Counted from the stretch's first letter, positions 8,949 to 17,944 are shown. The stretch is 64,000 nt of DNA from Enhygromyxa salina (GCF_000737335.2 NZ_JMCC02000001.1:62001-126000); one strand, 5' to 3'. Translations and numbers: made by a program. The notes: generated by a model from the sequence alone, not told the origin.

Positions 8949-10202
8949 TCACTCGGCGAAGCGGTCGTTGAACTCGGCCTTGGGGAAGTCCCAGATCTTG
9001 ATATTGTCGATCACCCCGTCGAGCCCCTCCCAGTGGTGGCGCTGCCAATCGCCAGAGACCAACCGGCTGCCCAGCCGCAGGACCGCCTCGGGGTGCCAAT
9101 CGTGCAAGCGCGGGTCGCCGTACCAAGCGGTGCTCGGCAGCGCGACGCCGTTGACGAACACGGCGAGTCGGTCGCTGGGTCGGGGCGCGTCGCCGTTCCA
9201 GGACAGGGCCATGTGGACCGGCTTGGTCATGGACCAGCCTGGAATTGTCGCGACTTCATGCACGAACACGCTGGCGATCGTGCTGGCATCGAGGGCGCCG
9301 TTGTTGAGCCGGTTTTGCCGGTCATTGAATGTCATGGCAACGTGCGTATTGTAGGGATCATCGGGGATCCCGTAGGACAAGATGTCGACCACGTGGCCGA
9401 TCGCCGCGTCTTCCCAGTCTGGCTGATACCAAAATTCGATGCAGCCTCGCGCGCCTAGCTGCAACCCCGAGAACGAGATGTAGTTGTCGGGGATGTTGTG
9501 ATTGCCGGCGCGCGGCTCCGGGCGAAATCCGTCGCCGTGCTGGGCCCGAAACCATGAGACATCGCCGACCACGACCCCGTCGGGTCCGACCTCGCTGTGG
9601 GTCACTTCGTGGGCGGAGCCCAGCTTGTTCCACAAGATCAGTCCGCGCAACCCACGAAGATCGACCTGGACGTAGTTGGCGGTGTCCGAGCAGCCGGTGA
9701 CGCTGGGCCCGTCGGCCCAAGCTTGCGCGTGGCCGTTTGTCCACGACTGGAGGTCGGCGTGGGCGGCGAGCACGATCTGGTCGACCTCCGCGAGTCCAAC
9801 GTTGGCCAAGTCAACGGTGAGCTCGTGGTGATCGAGCGGTGGATTGAGCGCATGCGTCCACGGAAATTGGTCGACCTCGGGGCAGCCCGACGCGCTCGTT
9901 GGGAGCTCCTGAGCGGTCTTCGCCACCGTCACCTGGAGTCGCTCGAGCTGCCAATCACTGGCCGGCATGACGCGCGCGTGCAAGCGGCGAGCCTCCAACC
10001 ACACCCAGACCTGTCCGATGATCCGTTGGTCAGTGGCGACCAGCGGCACGGCGATCATGTTCGCGCCGCTGCGACCGAGGTGCGGGTTGTACACGACCGC
10101 AGACTTGCCTGGGAGGTCTTGCGCTGGGGGGGCGCTCTGGGGCGTGCAACCTGCGATTGCCGCAGCCAGCGCGAGCTGCATGGATCTAGCACCTGCCCTC
10201 AT
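8949..10202 (-). CDS. Lipoprotein with C-terminal LamG/concanavalin-like domain
   Basis: 417 residues from ATG 10202, which has a GGAG-like ribosome site about 8 bases upstream; a second ATG at 10181 is possible. The N-terminus gives a short lipoprotein signal ending in AIAGC. From about residue 215 the sequence has the jelly-roll layout of a laminin-G-like domain: CIEFWYQPDWED, HVAMTFND, VHMALSWNGD, RLAVFVNGV and GLDGVIDNIKIWD. Such domains bind glycans or serve as adhesion modules. Probably surface or periplasm-facing. Divergent from the DsbA-like gene across a 168-bp gap. Confidence 0.75.
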   Translation of the reverse strand: MRAGARSMQLALAAAIAGCTPQSAPPAQDLPGKSAVVYNPHLGRSGANMIAVPLVATDQRIIGQVWVWLEARRLHARVMPASDWQLERLQVTVAKTAQELPTSASGCPEVDQFPWTHALNPPLDHHELTVDLANVGLAEVDQIVLAAHADLQSWTNGHAQAWADGPSVTGCSDTANYVQVDLRGLRGLILWNKLGSAHEVTHSEVGPDGVVVGDVSWFRAQHGDGFRPEPRAGNHNIPDNYISFSGLQLGARGCIEFWYQPDWEDAAIGHVVDILSYGIPDDPYNTHVAMTFNDRQNRLNNGALDASTIASVFVHEVATIPGWSMTKPVHMALSWNGDAPRPSDRLAVFVNGVALPSTAWYGDPRLHDWHPEAVLRLGSRLVSGDWQRHHWEGLDGVIDNIKIWDFPKAEFNDRFAE

Positions 10203-10370
10203 TACAACACTCCGCAGATCATTCGTTGCAGTACAGCACCGAAACAGGACGCCGCAAACGCATGCCCTGGCGGTCACGTGGGCGCCGCTGCGCTGGGTTT
10301 GCGTGGGGCGATCCGGGACGCCAGCGCATCGGTGATGCACGCGCCGCGCAAGTGTGCGATAGCAGAGCCC

Positions 10371-10985
10371 ATGAGCGAGCGTGAGCCCGTCGTGATGTTC
10401 AGTGACTATGCGTGTCCGTGGTGTTATCTCGGTCGCGCCAGGCTGCTGCGCGCAATCGAGCCCGACCGGCCAAGTCTGATCCGCCCGTTTCCGCTCAGCC
10501 CCGACACCCCACCGGAGGGCCGCGACATCGTCGAACATCTGCGCGCGAAGGGGATTGACGTCACCCAGGCGCTCGCTCGGCTGATTCCGCTCATGCAGGA
10601 AGAGGGCCTCGAGTACCCGACCGATCTCGCTGGCCGCCGGCAGTACAGCACCCGTCGCGCCCAGGAGCTCGCGCTGTGGGCCCAGGATCACGGGACCCAC
10701 GCGCAGCTCGAGGCGCTGCACGATCGGCTGTTTCGCGCCTACCAGGTCGAGAATTTGGACGTTTACAGCCTCGACGTGCTCGAGCGCCTCGCAACCGAGG
10801 TCGGGCTCGACGGTGGAGCGGGGCGCGTTGCGATTGAGCGCGGGGACTATGCGAGCGCGCGCGAGCAGGCGTGGCGCGTCGCCATGCAGGCGGGTATCAC
10901 GGGCGTGCCCACGTACGTAGTTGGCCAGCAAGGGGTCATGGGCGCGCAGCCGGTGGAGGTGTTGCGCCGGCTGCTGGCGGGATAG
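10371..10985 (+). CDS. FrnE/DsbA-family thioredoxin-fold oxidoreductase
   Basis: 204 residues. ATG 10371 is chosen because the fold begins at once with VVMFSDYACPWCYLGRARL, whose CPWC (15-18) is the active-site pair. The C-terminal half has the cis-Pro element GITGVPTYVV, and the length fits the DsbA/FrnE/HCCA-isomerase family (200-220). There is no signal peptide, so a cytoplasmic FrnE-type disulfide enzyme is likely. It is followed, 33 bp later, by the acyl-CoA synthetase gene in the same direction. Confidence 0.85.
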   Translation: MSEREPVVMFSDYACPWCYLGRARLLRAIEPDRPSLIRPFPLSPDTPPEGRDIVEHLRAKGIDVTQALARLIPLMQEEGLEYPTDLAGRRQYSTRRAQELALWAQDHGTHAQLEALHDRLFRAYQVENLDVYSLDVLERLATEVGLDGGAGRVAIERGDYASAREQAWRVAMQAGITGVPTYVVGQQGVMGAQPVEVLRRLLAG

Positions 10986-11018
10986 ACTGCGCACGCAGTG
11001 AGTACAGTTGGAAGCACG

Positions 11019-12617
11019 ATGAGCACGGATGCGACCGCCCATTTGTTCGCGGCGCTCGAGCGCGGCGGCCCGGAGCTCGCGTACGAGTTTGCGGGTCAGC
11101 GTCTGAGCTGGGCCGATCTCGACGCCCGCGCCCGCAGCTATGCGCAGGCGTTGGCCAGCGCGGGCGTGGTCAAGGGCGAGCGCGTCGTCGTGTATGCGCA
11201 GACCTGCCTCGAGCTGGTCGTCGCGCTGTTTGGCAACTACTACCTCGGGGCGATCCACGTCCCGGTCAACCCTCGCTACCGCGAGGCCGAGCTCGCCCAC
11301 ATCCTCGCGGACTCCCGACCCAGCGCGATCGTGTGTGACGTCGAGGGTGAGTCGGTCATGGCGGGGGCGCTCGCCCAGGCCGGGCTCACGCCAACGCCGG
11401 TGCGGGTTGGGATTGGCGACGGGGCGGCCGGGCTGGCGTTTGCGAGCTTGCTCGAGTCTGCGCCCACGCCCCGCGAGCGCCCTGGCGATGGCGACGCCGC
11501 GCTGATGATCTACACCTCGGGCACCACCGGCCCAAGCAAGGGCGCGCTGCTGTCACACGCCCAGGTGATCAACAACATGCGCGCGCTGACGGGCCTGTGG
11601 ACCTGGTCGTCACGCGATCGTCTGGTCTTGGCGCTGCCCCTGTTTCATGTCCACGGTCTGTGCATTGGCGTGCATGGTGCCGCGATCCGTGGGATGGCCG
11701 TGCTGCTCGAGCGCCGCTTCGATGTCGCCTCGATCGTCGAGCGCTTCGGCGACCACGAGCGCGGTCGCGCCAGCGTGTTCATGGGCGTGCCCACCATGTA
11801 CACCAGCTTGGTCGAGCACCTGCGCGAGCACCCGGCCGCCGCGGCCAAGCTCGCGTGCGCGCGAATGTTCACCTCGGGCAGCGCGGCGCTCTCGGCCGAG
11901 CTGTGGCAAGAGTTCGCAGCGCTGACGGGCCAGCGGATCGTCGAGCGCTACGGCATGACCGAGACGCTGATCACCCTGTCAAACCCGTACATCGGCCAGC
12001 GGATCGCCGGCGCCGTGGGCCAGCCCGTGCCCGGGTGTGACGCCGCCGTGATCGACGAGGCTGGCGACGAGCTGCCGCCCGGCGAGTCGGGCGAGCTCAT
12101 CGTCCACAGCAACGGGCTGATGGACGGATACTGGAACCTCCCCCAGCAGACCGCCGCCACGCGGGTCATCGACCGCGACGGTCGGAGCTGGTTTCGCACG
12201 GGCGACATCGCCTACGTGGACCCGCAGGGGTATTTCCACATCGTCGGTCGCAAGTCCGTCGACATCATCAAGTCCGGCGGCTTCAAGATCTCCGCGCGCG
12301 AGATCGAAGAGGCGCTCGCCGGCCACCCGGTGGTCTACGAGGTCGCGGTGGTCGGCGTCCCCGATGAAAAGTGGGGCCAGCGGATCGTCGCGTGCGTCGT
12401 CCCGGACGCACCGATGGCCGGGATCCTGGACAACCCGGGGGAGCTGCTGCAGTCACTGGTCGCCCTGCACCGCGCGTTGCTGGCAGACTACAAGCAGCCG
12501 CGCGGGCTGTACCTGTGCGACGAGCTGCCTCGCAACGCGCTGGGCAAGCTGCAAAAGCACCGGCTGCTCGAGGCGATCGAGCGCGACGGGCTCAATGCCG
12601 AGGGCGAGGGCTCGTAG
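11019..12617 (+). CDS. AMP-forming acyl-CoA synthetase, malonyl-CoA-synthetase-like
   Basis: 532 residues from ATG 11019, with GGAAG just upstream. GTG 10998 is an alternative but lies inside a small inverted repeat. The adenylate-forming superfamily motifs are clear: YTSGTTGPSKGA (P-loop-like A3), ERYGMTETL (A5), WFRTGDIAYVDPQGY (A7) and GRKSVDIIKSGGFKISAREIE (A8), with the catalytic Lys in the C-terminal LPRNALGKLQKH. The middle LALPLFHVHGLCIG and overall length resemble MatB/ACSF3-type malonate- or methylmalonate-CoA ligases, but substrate specificity is inferred only. Closely followed by the radical SAM gene. Confidence 0.85.
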   Translation: MSTDATAHLFAALERGGPELAYEFAGQRLSWADLDARARSYAQALASAGVVKGERVVVYAQTCLELVVALFGNYYLGAIHVPVNPRYREAELAHILADSRPSAIVCDVEGESVMAGALAQAGLTPTPVRVGIGDGAAGLAFASLLESAPTPRERPGDGDAALMIYTSGTTGPSKGALLSHAQVINNMRALTGLWTWSSRDRLVLALPLFHVHGLCIGVHGAAIRGMAVLLERRFDVASIVERFGDHERGRASVFMGVPTMYTSLVEHLREHPAAAAKLACARMFTSGSAALSAELWQEFAALTGQRIVERYGMTETLITLSNPYIGQRIAGAVGQPVPGCDAAVIDEAGDELPPGESGELIVHSNGLMDGYWNLPQQTAATRVIDRDGRSWFRTGDIAYVDPQGYFHIVGRKSVDIIKSGGFKISAREIEEALAGHPVVYEVAVVGVPDEKWGQRIVACVVPDAPMAGILDNPGELLQSLVALHRALLADYKQPRGLYLCDELPRNALGKLQKHRLLEAIERDGLNAEGEGS

Positions 12618-12651
12618 GAAGTTTGCGGGGCTGGTATCGTCCGCCTCGCGC

Positions 12652-14118
12652 ATGGACGTCGTGCTCCTCACCAGTATCCTGAGCAACACCAACCGGCTGT
12701 ACCGCCCGTGGGGCCCGTACCAGCTGGCTTGGTATCTGCGTGAGCACGGCTATCAGGTCCAGGTCCTCGACTTCCTGCACAAGTACGAGAAGTCCAAGAT
12801 CCTCGCCATGGTCTCGAAGTTCATCGGCCCCGAGACCAAGATCGTTGGCTGGAACTGCATGTTCATGCCCGGCGACGAGAAGTGGTGGATCAAGCTGATC
12901 TGCGAAGAGATCATTCCGGTGCTGCGCCGCCGGTTTCCCCACGTCAACTTTGTCACGGGCGGGGCCGCGGTCCACCAGGTCAACCGGCTGTACCGCAATC
13001 GCCGGGTGTTCGACTACCTGTTCTACGGCCACGCAGAGGACACCCTGCTCGCCTTTTGTGAGCACGTGTACCGCGGCAAGAGCCTGCCCGACACGGAGAT
13101 CGTGCTGGGCAACAAGGTCATCCGCGAGACCGTGCCCTTGCTGCAATTGCGCAAGCGGTTTCAGATCGAAGAGTGCGCCCACGTCTGGCACGAGCGCGAC
13201 TGCATCGCGCCCGGCGAGAGCCTGCCAATCGAGATGGCGCGCGGTTGCATCTTCAAGTGTAAATTTTGTCGGTATCCCTATATTGGCAAGAGCAAGAACG
13301 ACTTTGGCCGGCGCATTGAATTTGTGCGCGACGAGATCATCCAGAATCACGAGCGCTTTGGGACCCGCAATTACTACATGTTGGAGGACACCTTCAACGA
13401 CAGCAACGACAAGGTCAACGCCTTCGCCGAGATGTCGCAGCAGCTCTCGTTTCGCCTGGGCTTCGCCGCGTACTTGCGCCCTGACCTGATCTGGAGCTTT
13501 TCCGGGCAGGCGGAAAAACTGCGCGACGCCGGCCTGGTCTCGGGCTTCTTGGGGGTCGAGAGCCTGGGCGAGCAGAGCAGCCGCCTGATCGGCAAGGCCT
13601 GGAGCGGCCAGCATGCGCGTGCGTGGCTGCCCAAGCTCTATCATGACATCTGGCAGGGCCAGGTCACGTTTCGGACCAGCCTGATCATTGGGATCCCGCC
13701 GGACACCCGCGAGGATCTATACGACACCCACAAATGGGCCGTCGACAACGGCATGCCCAACTGGAAGTGGCACGTCCTCAACGTCAACCGCGACCACCAG
13801 AGCGGCTGGATCAGCGAGTTCGACAAGAACGCCGACAGCTACGGGTTTGACTGGTACACCGAGTACGGCAAGACCCGGTGGAAGACCAGCGTCATGACCT
13901 GGCGCGACGCCAAGAACCTCCAGGCCGAGCTCGAGACCCTGGGCAAGCCGCACCAGATGCAAGATTGCTGGGGGCTGATCGAGCGGGGTACCTTTGGGTA
14001 TGATCTGGCGGAGGACAAGCACTTGCTGATCGTAAAGATGGATCGCAAGGACGCGGCCACGCGGCGCGGGCAGTTCTTGGATCAGTACTACGAACGGGTG
14101 ATGGCGCTGCCAGCGTAG
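12652..14118 (+). CDS. Radical SAM protein with N-terminal B12-binding-like domain
   Basis: 488 residues from ATG 12652. Residues 1-150 form a Rossmann-like domain that aligns in style with the cobalamin-binding domain (NRLYRPWGPYQLAWYLREHG), but the DxHxxG cobalamin-ligand motif is not visible. The radical SAM cluster motif is CIFKCKFC (Cys199, 203, 206). The TIM-barrel strands LRPDLIWSFS, FLGVESLGEQSS and TSLIIGIPPDTRED follow. Such enzymes act through a 4Fe-4S-generated 5'-deoxyadenosyl radical. The substrate is unknown. The next genes in the same direction encode a Cys-rich protein and a small membrane protein, which makes a peptide-modifying role worth testing. Confidence 0.8.
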   Translation: MDVVLLTSILSNTNRLYRPWGPYQLAWYLREHGYQVQVLDFLHKYEKSKILAMVSKFIGPETKIVGWNCMFMPGDEKWWIKLICEEIIPVLRRRFPHVNFVTGGAAVHQVNRLYRNRRVFDYLFYGHAEDTLLAFCEHVYRGKSLPDTEIVLGNKVIRETVPLLQLRKRFQIEECAHVWHERDCIAPGESLPIEMARGCIFKCKFCRYPYIGKSKNDFGRRIEFVRDEIIQNHERFGTRNYYMLEDTFNDSNDKVNAFAEMSQQLSFRLGFAAYLRPDLIWSFSGQAEKLRDAGLVSGFLGVESLGEQSSRLIGKAWSGQHARAWLPKLYHDIWQGQVTFRTSLIIGIPPDTREDLYDTHKWAVDNGMPNWKWHVLNVNRDHQSGWISEFDKNADSYGFDWYTEYGKTRWKTSVMTWRDAKNLQAELETLGKPHQMQDCWGLIERGTFGYDLAEDKHLLIVKMDRKDAATRRGQFLDQYYERVMALPA

Positions 14119-14210
14119 GCTTGGCGGCGCCGGGGCTGATCGGCGTGCTTGGCGACGGCCGCGAAGACCCTGCGCGTTGCCGCGGGGCTGACTGCAACTA
14201 GATTTTGACC

Positions 14211-14768
14211 ATGCTGACCCACACCGTGTTTTCACTCGCGCTCTCCGCGTCGGTATCTCCGCCGTACCAGCCGCTAGTGCTCGCGGACGAGTACACTGCA
14301 CCTGACGGTCACCGCACGCGGTGGGCGTCTGTGACCTACACGTTGCCGGATGGCCAAGCGGCGGAGGTTGTCTTGATTGCTGACGACGCAGACCGCGGCG
14401 ATGGCTACGTCTATGTTGATGGCGAAGCGATTGTCCACTCGAGTTGGGACGCGTCCCGTGGTGTCGAGAACTGGACGTCCACTGTTCCAGGTAGCGACGG
14501 ATTGGCCGCGGCCGCTCTAATCGCACTCTCGGACGGCCCCGCTGAAGAACTGCTCGACGCGTTTAGCGAGGGGCCCCAAGAGTTCCCGTGCAGCGAGTGG
14601 GGGAAGAAGGTTCTGCGAGCAGGTCGATATATCTGGACGGGCATGGTGGCGGCCAGCGTCGGTGCGTGCTGCGTCGAGACGGCGTTCTTTGGTTGCGCGC
14701 TGTGCTCCGGCGCTGGCGCGATGGCGGGGATGGCGGGCAACGAGGCGCTGGGAGGGTACTGTGACTGA
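14211..14768 (+). CDS. Secreted Cys-rich small protein, bacteriocin-precursor-like
   Basis: 185 residues from ATG 14211 (TTG 14205 is alternative). The N-terminus MLTHTVFSLALSASVS could be a signal peptide. Residues 20-125 are beta-like and acidic. The C-terminal 60 residues are hydrophobic, Gly/Ala-rich and carry six Cys (127, 153, 154, 162, 165, 184), including AASVGACCVETAF and GCALCSGAG. This layout, a long leader then a compact Cys-rich hydrophobic tail, recalls halocin-C8-like precursors. The stop overlaps the start of a one-segment membrane protein, as in bacteriocin-immunity pairs. The resemblance is by pattern only. Confidence 0.55.
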   Translation: MLTHTVFSLALSASVSPPYQPLVLADEYTAPDGHRTRWASVTYTLPDGQAAEVVLIADDADRGDGYVYVDGEAIVHSSWDASRGVENWTSTVPGSDGLAAAALIALSDGPAEELLDAFSEGPQEFPCSEWGKKVLRAGRYIWTGMVAASVGACCVETAFFGCALCSGAGAMAGMAGNEALGGYCD

Positions 14769-14961
14769 CGAGGACTCGCTCACGTTTCCGTTCAGGGGCT
14801 CGCGCTTCCGAATTGTTGTTGCGATCGTGGCCCCCTTGATTGTAGTCGCGGTGGCGCAGCTCAACCTCCCACTGTGGGCAGCCGGCTTGCTCGCGGCAGG
14901 GCTCATCTTGGTGGTGTTCGGTACTCTGCAGGCCGTGCTTCGCGCTCGATACCGACGCTGA
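14761..14961 (+). CDS. Small membrane protein, possible immunity protein
   Basis: 66 residues from GTG 14761, overlapping the last 8 bases of the Cys-rich gene, so probably translationally coupled. The sequence has a charged N-terminus, then a hydrophobic stretch (IVVAIVAPLIVVAVAQL and LWAAGLLAAGLILVVFG) forming one hairpin or two short membrane helices, and an Arg-rich tail (RARYRR). The position behind a putative toxin-like precursor suggests self-protection or export support. Not assigned to a family. Confidence 0.55.
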   Translation: MTDEDSLTFPFRGSRFRIVVAIVAPLIVVAVAQLNLPLWAAGLLAAGLILVVFGTLQAVLRARYRR

Positions 14962-14972
14962 TTGTGAAAGTC

Positions 14973-15233
14973 CTAGTATCCGGCGACGACGCCGATTGCA
15001 TAGGCGACCCACAGATACACGACATACAGCATACGATCGGCCGCATCGGGACCCGTCAGGCGACGAGCGGAGCGCCACATCGCTATTGACGCCACGACCA
15101 TGATCGCCAACCAGAATCCCGCCCACCAGCGTCCTGCGAGCGCGGGCACGATGGCAAAATAGATAGCCGTGCAGCCAAGTGCGGCGGCCAATACGGCGAT
15201 GCGTCGCGGGGTTGGCGTCAGTGGGTCGGGCAC
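14973..15233 (-). CDS. Small three-helix membrane protein
   Basis: 86 residues from GTG 15233. Three hydrophobic segments: IAVLAAALGCTAIYFAIVPAL, WWAGFWLAIMVVASIAMW and MLYVVYLWVAYAIGVVAGY, with a basic loop (RSARRLTG) between the last two. Unknown family. It is the last gene on the minus strand, overlapping a 31-residue ORF by 16 bases, and convergent (11 bp) with the small membrane protein on the plus strand. Confidence 0.5.
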   Translation of the reverse strand: MPDPLTPTPRRIAVLAAALGCTAIYFAIVPALAGRWWAGFWLAIMVVASIAMWRSARRLTGPDAADRMLYVVYLWVAYAIGVVAGY

Positions 15234-15313
15234 TCGATGTCCTCGAGCTCATCACTGAGGAACGGAACACGCTCGCACGTGAGCATCGTTGTTGTGAGCG
15301 CTCCGTGGACCAT
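15218..15313 (-). CDS. Possible 31-residue peptide gene at the end of the ligase operon
   Basis: ATG 15313 opens a 31-codon frame ending at TGA 15218-15220. The peptide starts MVHGALTTTM, continues LTCERVPFLSDELED and ends in IECPTH. It has two Cys and an acidic C-terminal half. An in-frame TAG lies four codons before the ATG, so it cannot extend. It overlaps the start of the three-helix protein gene. It is placed just after a gene set with cyclase-like amide ligases, so a precursor-peptide role is conceivable. Coding status is not proven. Confidence 0.3.
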   Translation of the reverse strand: MVHGALTTTMLTCERVPFLSDELEDIECPTH

Positions 15314-15424
15314 GCTCGAACTCTAGCCGTCGGGATCCCAGGTGCCAGAACTGGAGCAGCGCAATTGCGTCGCCGATCGGGCGAGCGAGCCGCCCGCCGC
15401 GAGTCGTTACGAGAGCGGGCCGGA

Positions 15425-16216
15425 TCAGTTGTGCCGCAGCGCCGGCAACTCGTTGCGGATCGCCTGCTCGACCTCGTTCCACAGCCGAATCCGCGCCTCG
15501 AGGGCCTCGATCGCGGCCTGCTCGGCCTCGTGGATGTGGACGGGGTCGTGGTCGCAGAGCGTCTCGACCAAGGTGATCGCGGCCGGGCCGTGGTGCTCGC
15601 CGTCGACCTCGATGTGCCGCTGTAGATAATAGTGAAACTTGGGCGCCACGACCTCCGAGAGCTCGAGCCGGTCCGCGATGTGCTGGAACATCTGCGGGAT
15701 CACCTTCTCGCGCCCAAAGCAAAACGCAGCCGCGACGATGTGGGGTTCGCCCGTGTCAATGAATTCAAAGGTCCGGTTCATGAAGCGCAAGCTGGGCGCG
15801 GGCACGTTCATGTTCTCCAGCGCATACCGAACGCCGTCGGTCATCACACAATTGACAAAGTCCTCGAGGCTGGTTGGATCGGCCCCGACCTCCAGCATCG
15901 CCTGGCAGTAAAGATCATGGTGGCTGATCGAGCTCTCGCCGTCCATGTCGATGTCGCTCTCCTCGGACAGCACAATCTCGTTGATCAGCCGCGCGGCGCC
16001 GCTGCGGATCCAGCGGGTGGGCACCCAGCAAGTGGTGCTGGGGCAGACATGGTGTTGCAGCCCCTTGGCCAGGCTCATGAAGTCCCACACCGCAAACACG
16101 TGGTGCTCCATGAATACGTGGAGCGCATCAATGCTGTTGATCACGTCACCGCTGAGGAGCGGGTGCGCGTAGAGCTGCTCGGTCTTGGCTTTGATCTTGC
16201 CCAGCGGGAGTTTCAT
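15425..16216 (-). CDS. DUF3050 family protein, heme-oxygenase-like fold
   Basis: 263 residues from ATG 16216. The sequence HVFMEHHVFAVWDFMSLAKGLQ, the WVPTRWIRSGAARLINEIVLSEESD stretch and the SHHDLYCQAMLEVGAD segment are the hallmarks of DUF3050. This all-helical family belongs to the heme-oxygenase/TENA-like fold, which also houses di-iron enzymes such as CADD-type oxidases. His and Glu residues (EHHVF, NEIVLSEE, HYYLQRHIEVDGEHHG) could form a metal site, but this is inference. The gene follows the ligase gene at 16224 by only 7 bases, so it is part of the same transcription unit. Confidence 0.75.
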   Translation of the reverse strand: MKLPLGKIKAKTEQLYAHPLLSGDVINSIDALHVFMEHHVFAVWDFMSLAKGLQHHVCPSTTCWVPTRWIRSGAARLINEIVLSEESDIDMDGESSISHHDLYCQAMLEVGADPTSLEDFVNCVMTDGVRYALENMNVPAPSLRFMNRTFEFIDTGEPHIVAAAFCFGREKVIPQMFQHIADRLELSEVVAPKFHYYLQRHIEVDGEHHGPAAITLVETLCDHDPVHIHEAEQAAIEALEARIRLWNEVEQAIRNELPALRHN

Positions 16217-16223
16217 GTTGGTC

Positions 16224-17942
16224 TCAGGTCGTTGAAGCAGGGGCCGTGAGCACCCGACGAAGCCAGGCTTCGAGGGTGATCAACAGCCAGATCTTGGGCC
16301 CCCGTCGCTCGCGCAGGCCGGTCGTCTTGGGGCTCAGCAGCCGCTCGAGGTAGGCGCGCTCGAAGATGCCAAATTGGGGAAGACCCTCGAGCAGGCGCTC
16401 GCGCGCGTAGCTGCGCAGCGGGCCGTAAAACCATGACTCCACCGGCACGCCCATGCCGCTCTTGGGCCGGTCGAGGATCGGCCGCGGGAGCAGGTCCTCG
16501 ACGGCGGCCTTGAGCAGGTACTTCTCGACCGCGCCGTACAGCTTGAGCTGGGGCGGGATCGTGAACGCGTTCTCCACGACTTGGCGATCCAACAAGGGCG
16601 AGCGGCCGCGCACGCCAAAGCTGCCGCTGAGCGCGTCAACCTTGGGCAGAATGTGATGACCTGCCTTGAGCACCAGGTTCATCATCATCAGCTTGTTGAC
16701 GAAGGTGCCCCAGCGGGTATCGGCGAACAGCGGGGCGAGCTCGCGCTCGAGCACGTCGTTGGCGATCCGCTCGCGGGCGTCTGCGGTCAGGAACGCGCCA
16801 ATGTCATCGTAGGCCCGCTCGTGGGCGCGCAGGTAGGTGCGCTCGCGGGCGAAGGGATCGCCCGGGGCGTTCTTGGCGTCACCGTAGAGCTCGGCCAGGA
16901 CCATGGGCAGGTTCTTGGGGCCGCCAAAGCAGGGATCGCCGCCCTCGCCGTTGAGCAGCACGCCAACGTGCTCGGTCACCTCGCGGAACAACAGGCCATT
17001 GGGGACGGACAGCGGGTCGCCAACCGGGCGGTCGAAGCAAGCGGCGACGTCGTCCATGTGATGCACGACGGCCTGCGGTGTGATCTCGAGGATCGTGTGG
17101 TCGGTCCCGCAGTGCTCGGCCACGAGGGTGCTCCAGGCCAGCTCGTTGGGGTATTTGTCGCCAAACGAGATCGAGAAGGTCTTCAGCGGGGCCTTCGAGA
17201 CGTGACGCGCGACCGCGACCACGAGGCTGGAGTCGAGGCCGCCCGAGAGACTGCAGCCGGCGACCTCGCCCGCGGGGAGCCGCCTTCGCACTGCCGTCTC
17301 GATCTTTTGGCGCAGGTCCGCGCGCAGGTGCTCGGCCTGCGAGACTGGCAACATCTGGGTCTCGGCGGGGGGCGACCAATAGGGCGTGCGCGTCACTCCG
17401 GTGGTCGTGAGGCGGACGATCTCGCCGGGCATCACCGCGCTGATCCCCTCGACGAGGGTGCGCTCGCCCGGCACGTAGGCGCAGGCCAAGTACTGGGCGA
17501 CTCCCACCGGGTCGATCGTGCGCGGGACCAGCCCGGTGGCGAGCAGGGCCCTCACGGTCGAGGCGAAGGCGTAGCCGTGGGGCGTCAGGGCGTAGAACAA
17601 GCTGCGCTCGCCGACGGGATCCCGGGCGAGGCACAGCCCACGATCGGCGTCGAACCAGGCAAGCGCGAACGCCCCGTCGATCTCGCGCAGACCCTTGGCA
17701 TTCAGTCGCGTCGCAAAAGCCTCCGCCGAGGCGACGTGCCGGGCACCGAGCCAGCACGCGTCAAAGTCGGCGACGAATTGGCCCGGCTGCCCACCCTCGA
17801 GCACGCTGGCGTTGGCACCCAGCGCTGCGATCAGGGCCTCGCGCGGCCCAGCACCGATCGGGCCCACGCAGCCGCCGATCCGCCCGACCGGGCGACGGCG
17901 CGCCGACTCGAAGCGCCCCGGATCCGCCGACACCACACGCAC
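16224..17942 (-). CDS. Asparagine-synthetase-like amide ligase 1, glutaminase Cys missing
   Basis: 572 residues from GTG 17942, three bases after the preceding gene's stop. The N-terminal half retains the Ntn-type glutamine amidotransferase layout (DGAFALAWFDADRGLCLARDPVGERSLFYA) but not the Cys2 nucleophile; it begins VRVVSADPGRF. The C-terminal half has the ATP-pyrophosphatase motif SLSGGLDSSLV (233-239 core), LLNGEGGDPCFGG and the closing KSGMGVPVESWF. Related Cys-less homologues include beta-lactam synthetase, carbapenam synthetase and lasso-peptide cyclases, which adenylate a carboxylate and form an amide without glutamine hydrolysis. Likely role: adenylating amide-bond formation on an unknown substrate. 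Confidence 0.85.
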   Translation of the reverse strand: MRVVSADPGRFESARRRPVGRIGGCVGPIGAGPREALIAALGANASVLEGGQPGQFVADFDACWLGARHVASAEAFATRLNAKGLREIDGAFALAWFDADRGLCLARDPVGERSLFYALTPHGYAFASTVRALLATGLVPRTIDPVGVAQYLACAYVPGERTLVEGISAVMPGEIVRLTTTGVTRTPYWSPPAETQMLPVSQAEHLRADLRQKIETAVRRRLPAGEVAGCSLSGGLDSSLVVAVARHVSKAPLKTFSISFGDKYPNELAWSTLVAEHCGTDHTILEITPQAVVHHMDDVAACFDRPVGDPLSVPNGLLFREVTEHVGVLLNGEGGDPCFGGPKNLPMVLAELYGDAKNAPGDPFARERTYLRAHERAYDDIGAFLTADARERIANDVLERELAPLFADTRWGTFVNKLMMMNLVLKAGHHILPKVDALSGSFGVRGRSPLLDRQVVENAFTIPPQLKLYGAVEKYLLKAAVEDLLPRPILDRPKSGMGVPVESWFYGPLRSYARERLLEGLPQFGIFERAYLERLLSPKTTGLRERRGPKIWLLITLEAWLRRVLTAPASTT

Positions 17943-17944
17943 GA

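Noticed and set aside
8949..11300. 783-codon reading of the LamG lipoprotein
   Set aside because: The upstream extension crosses the plus-strand DsbA-like gene and lacks a signal peptide; the shorter start gives a proper lipobox.
10998..12617. GTG 10998 as start of the acyl-CoA synthetase
   Set aside because: It lies inside the inverted repeat ACTGCG-CA-CGCAGT; ATG 11019 has a better ribosome site.
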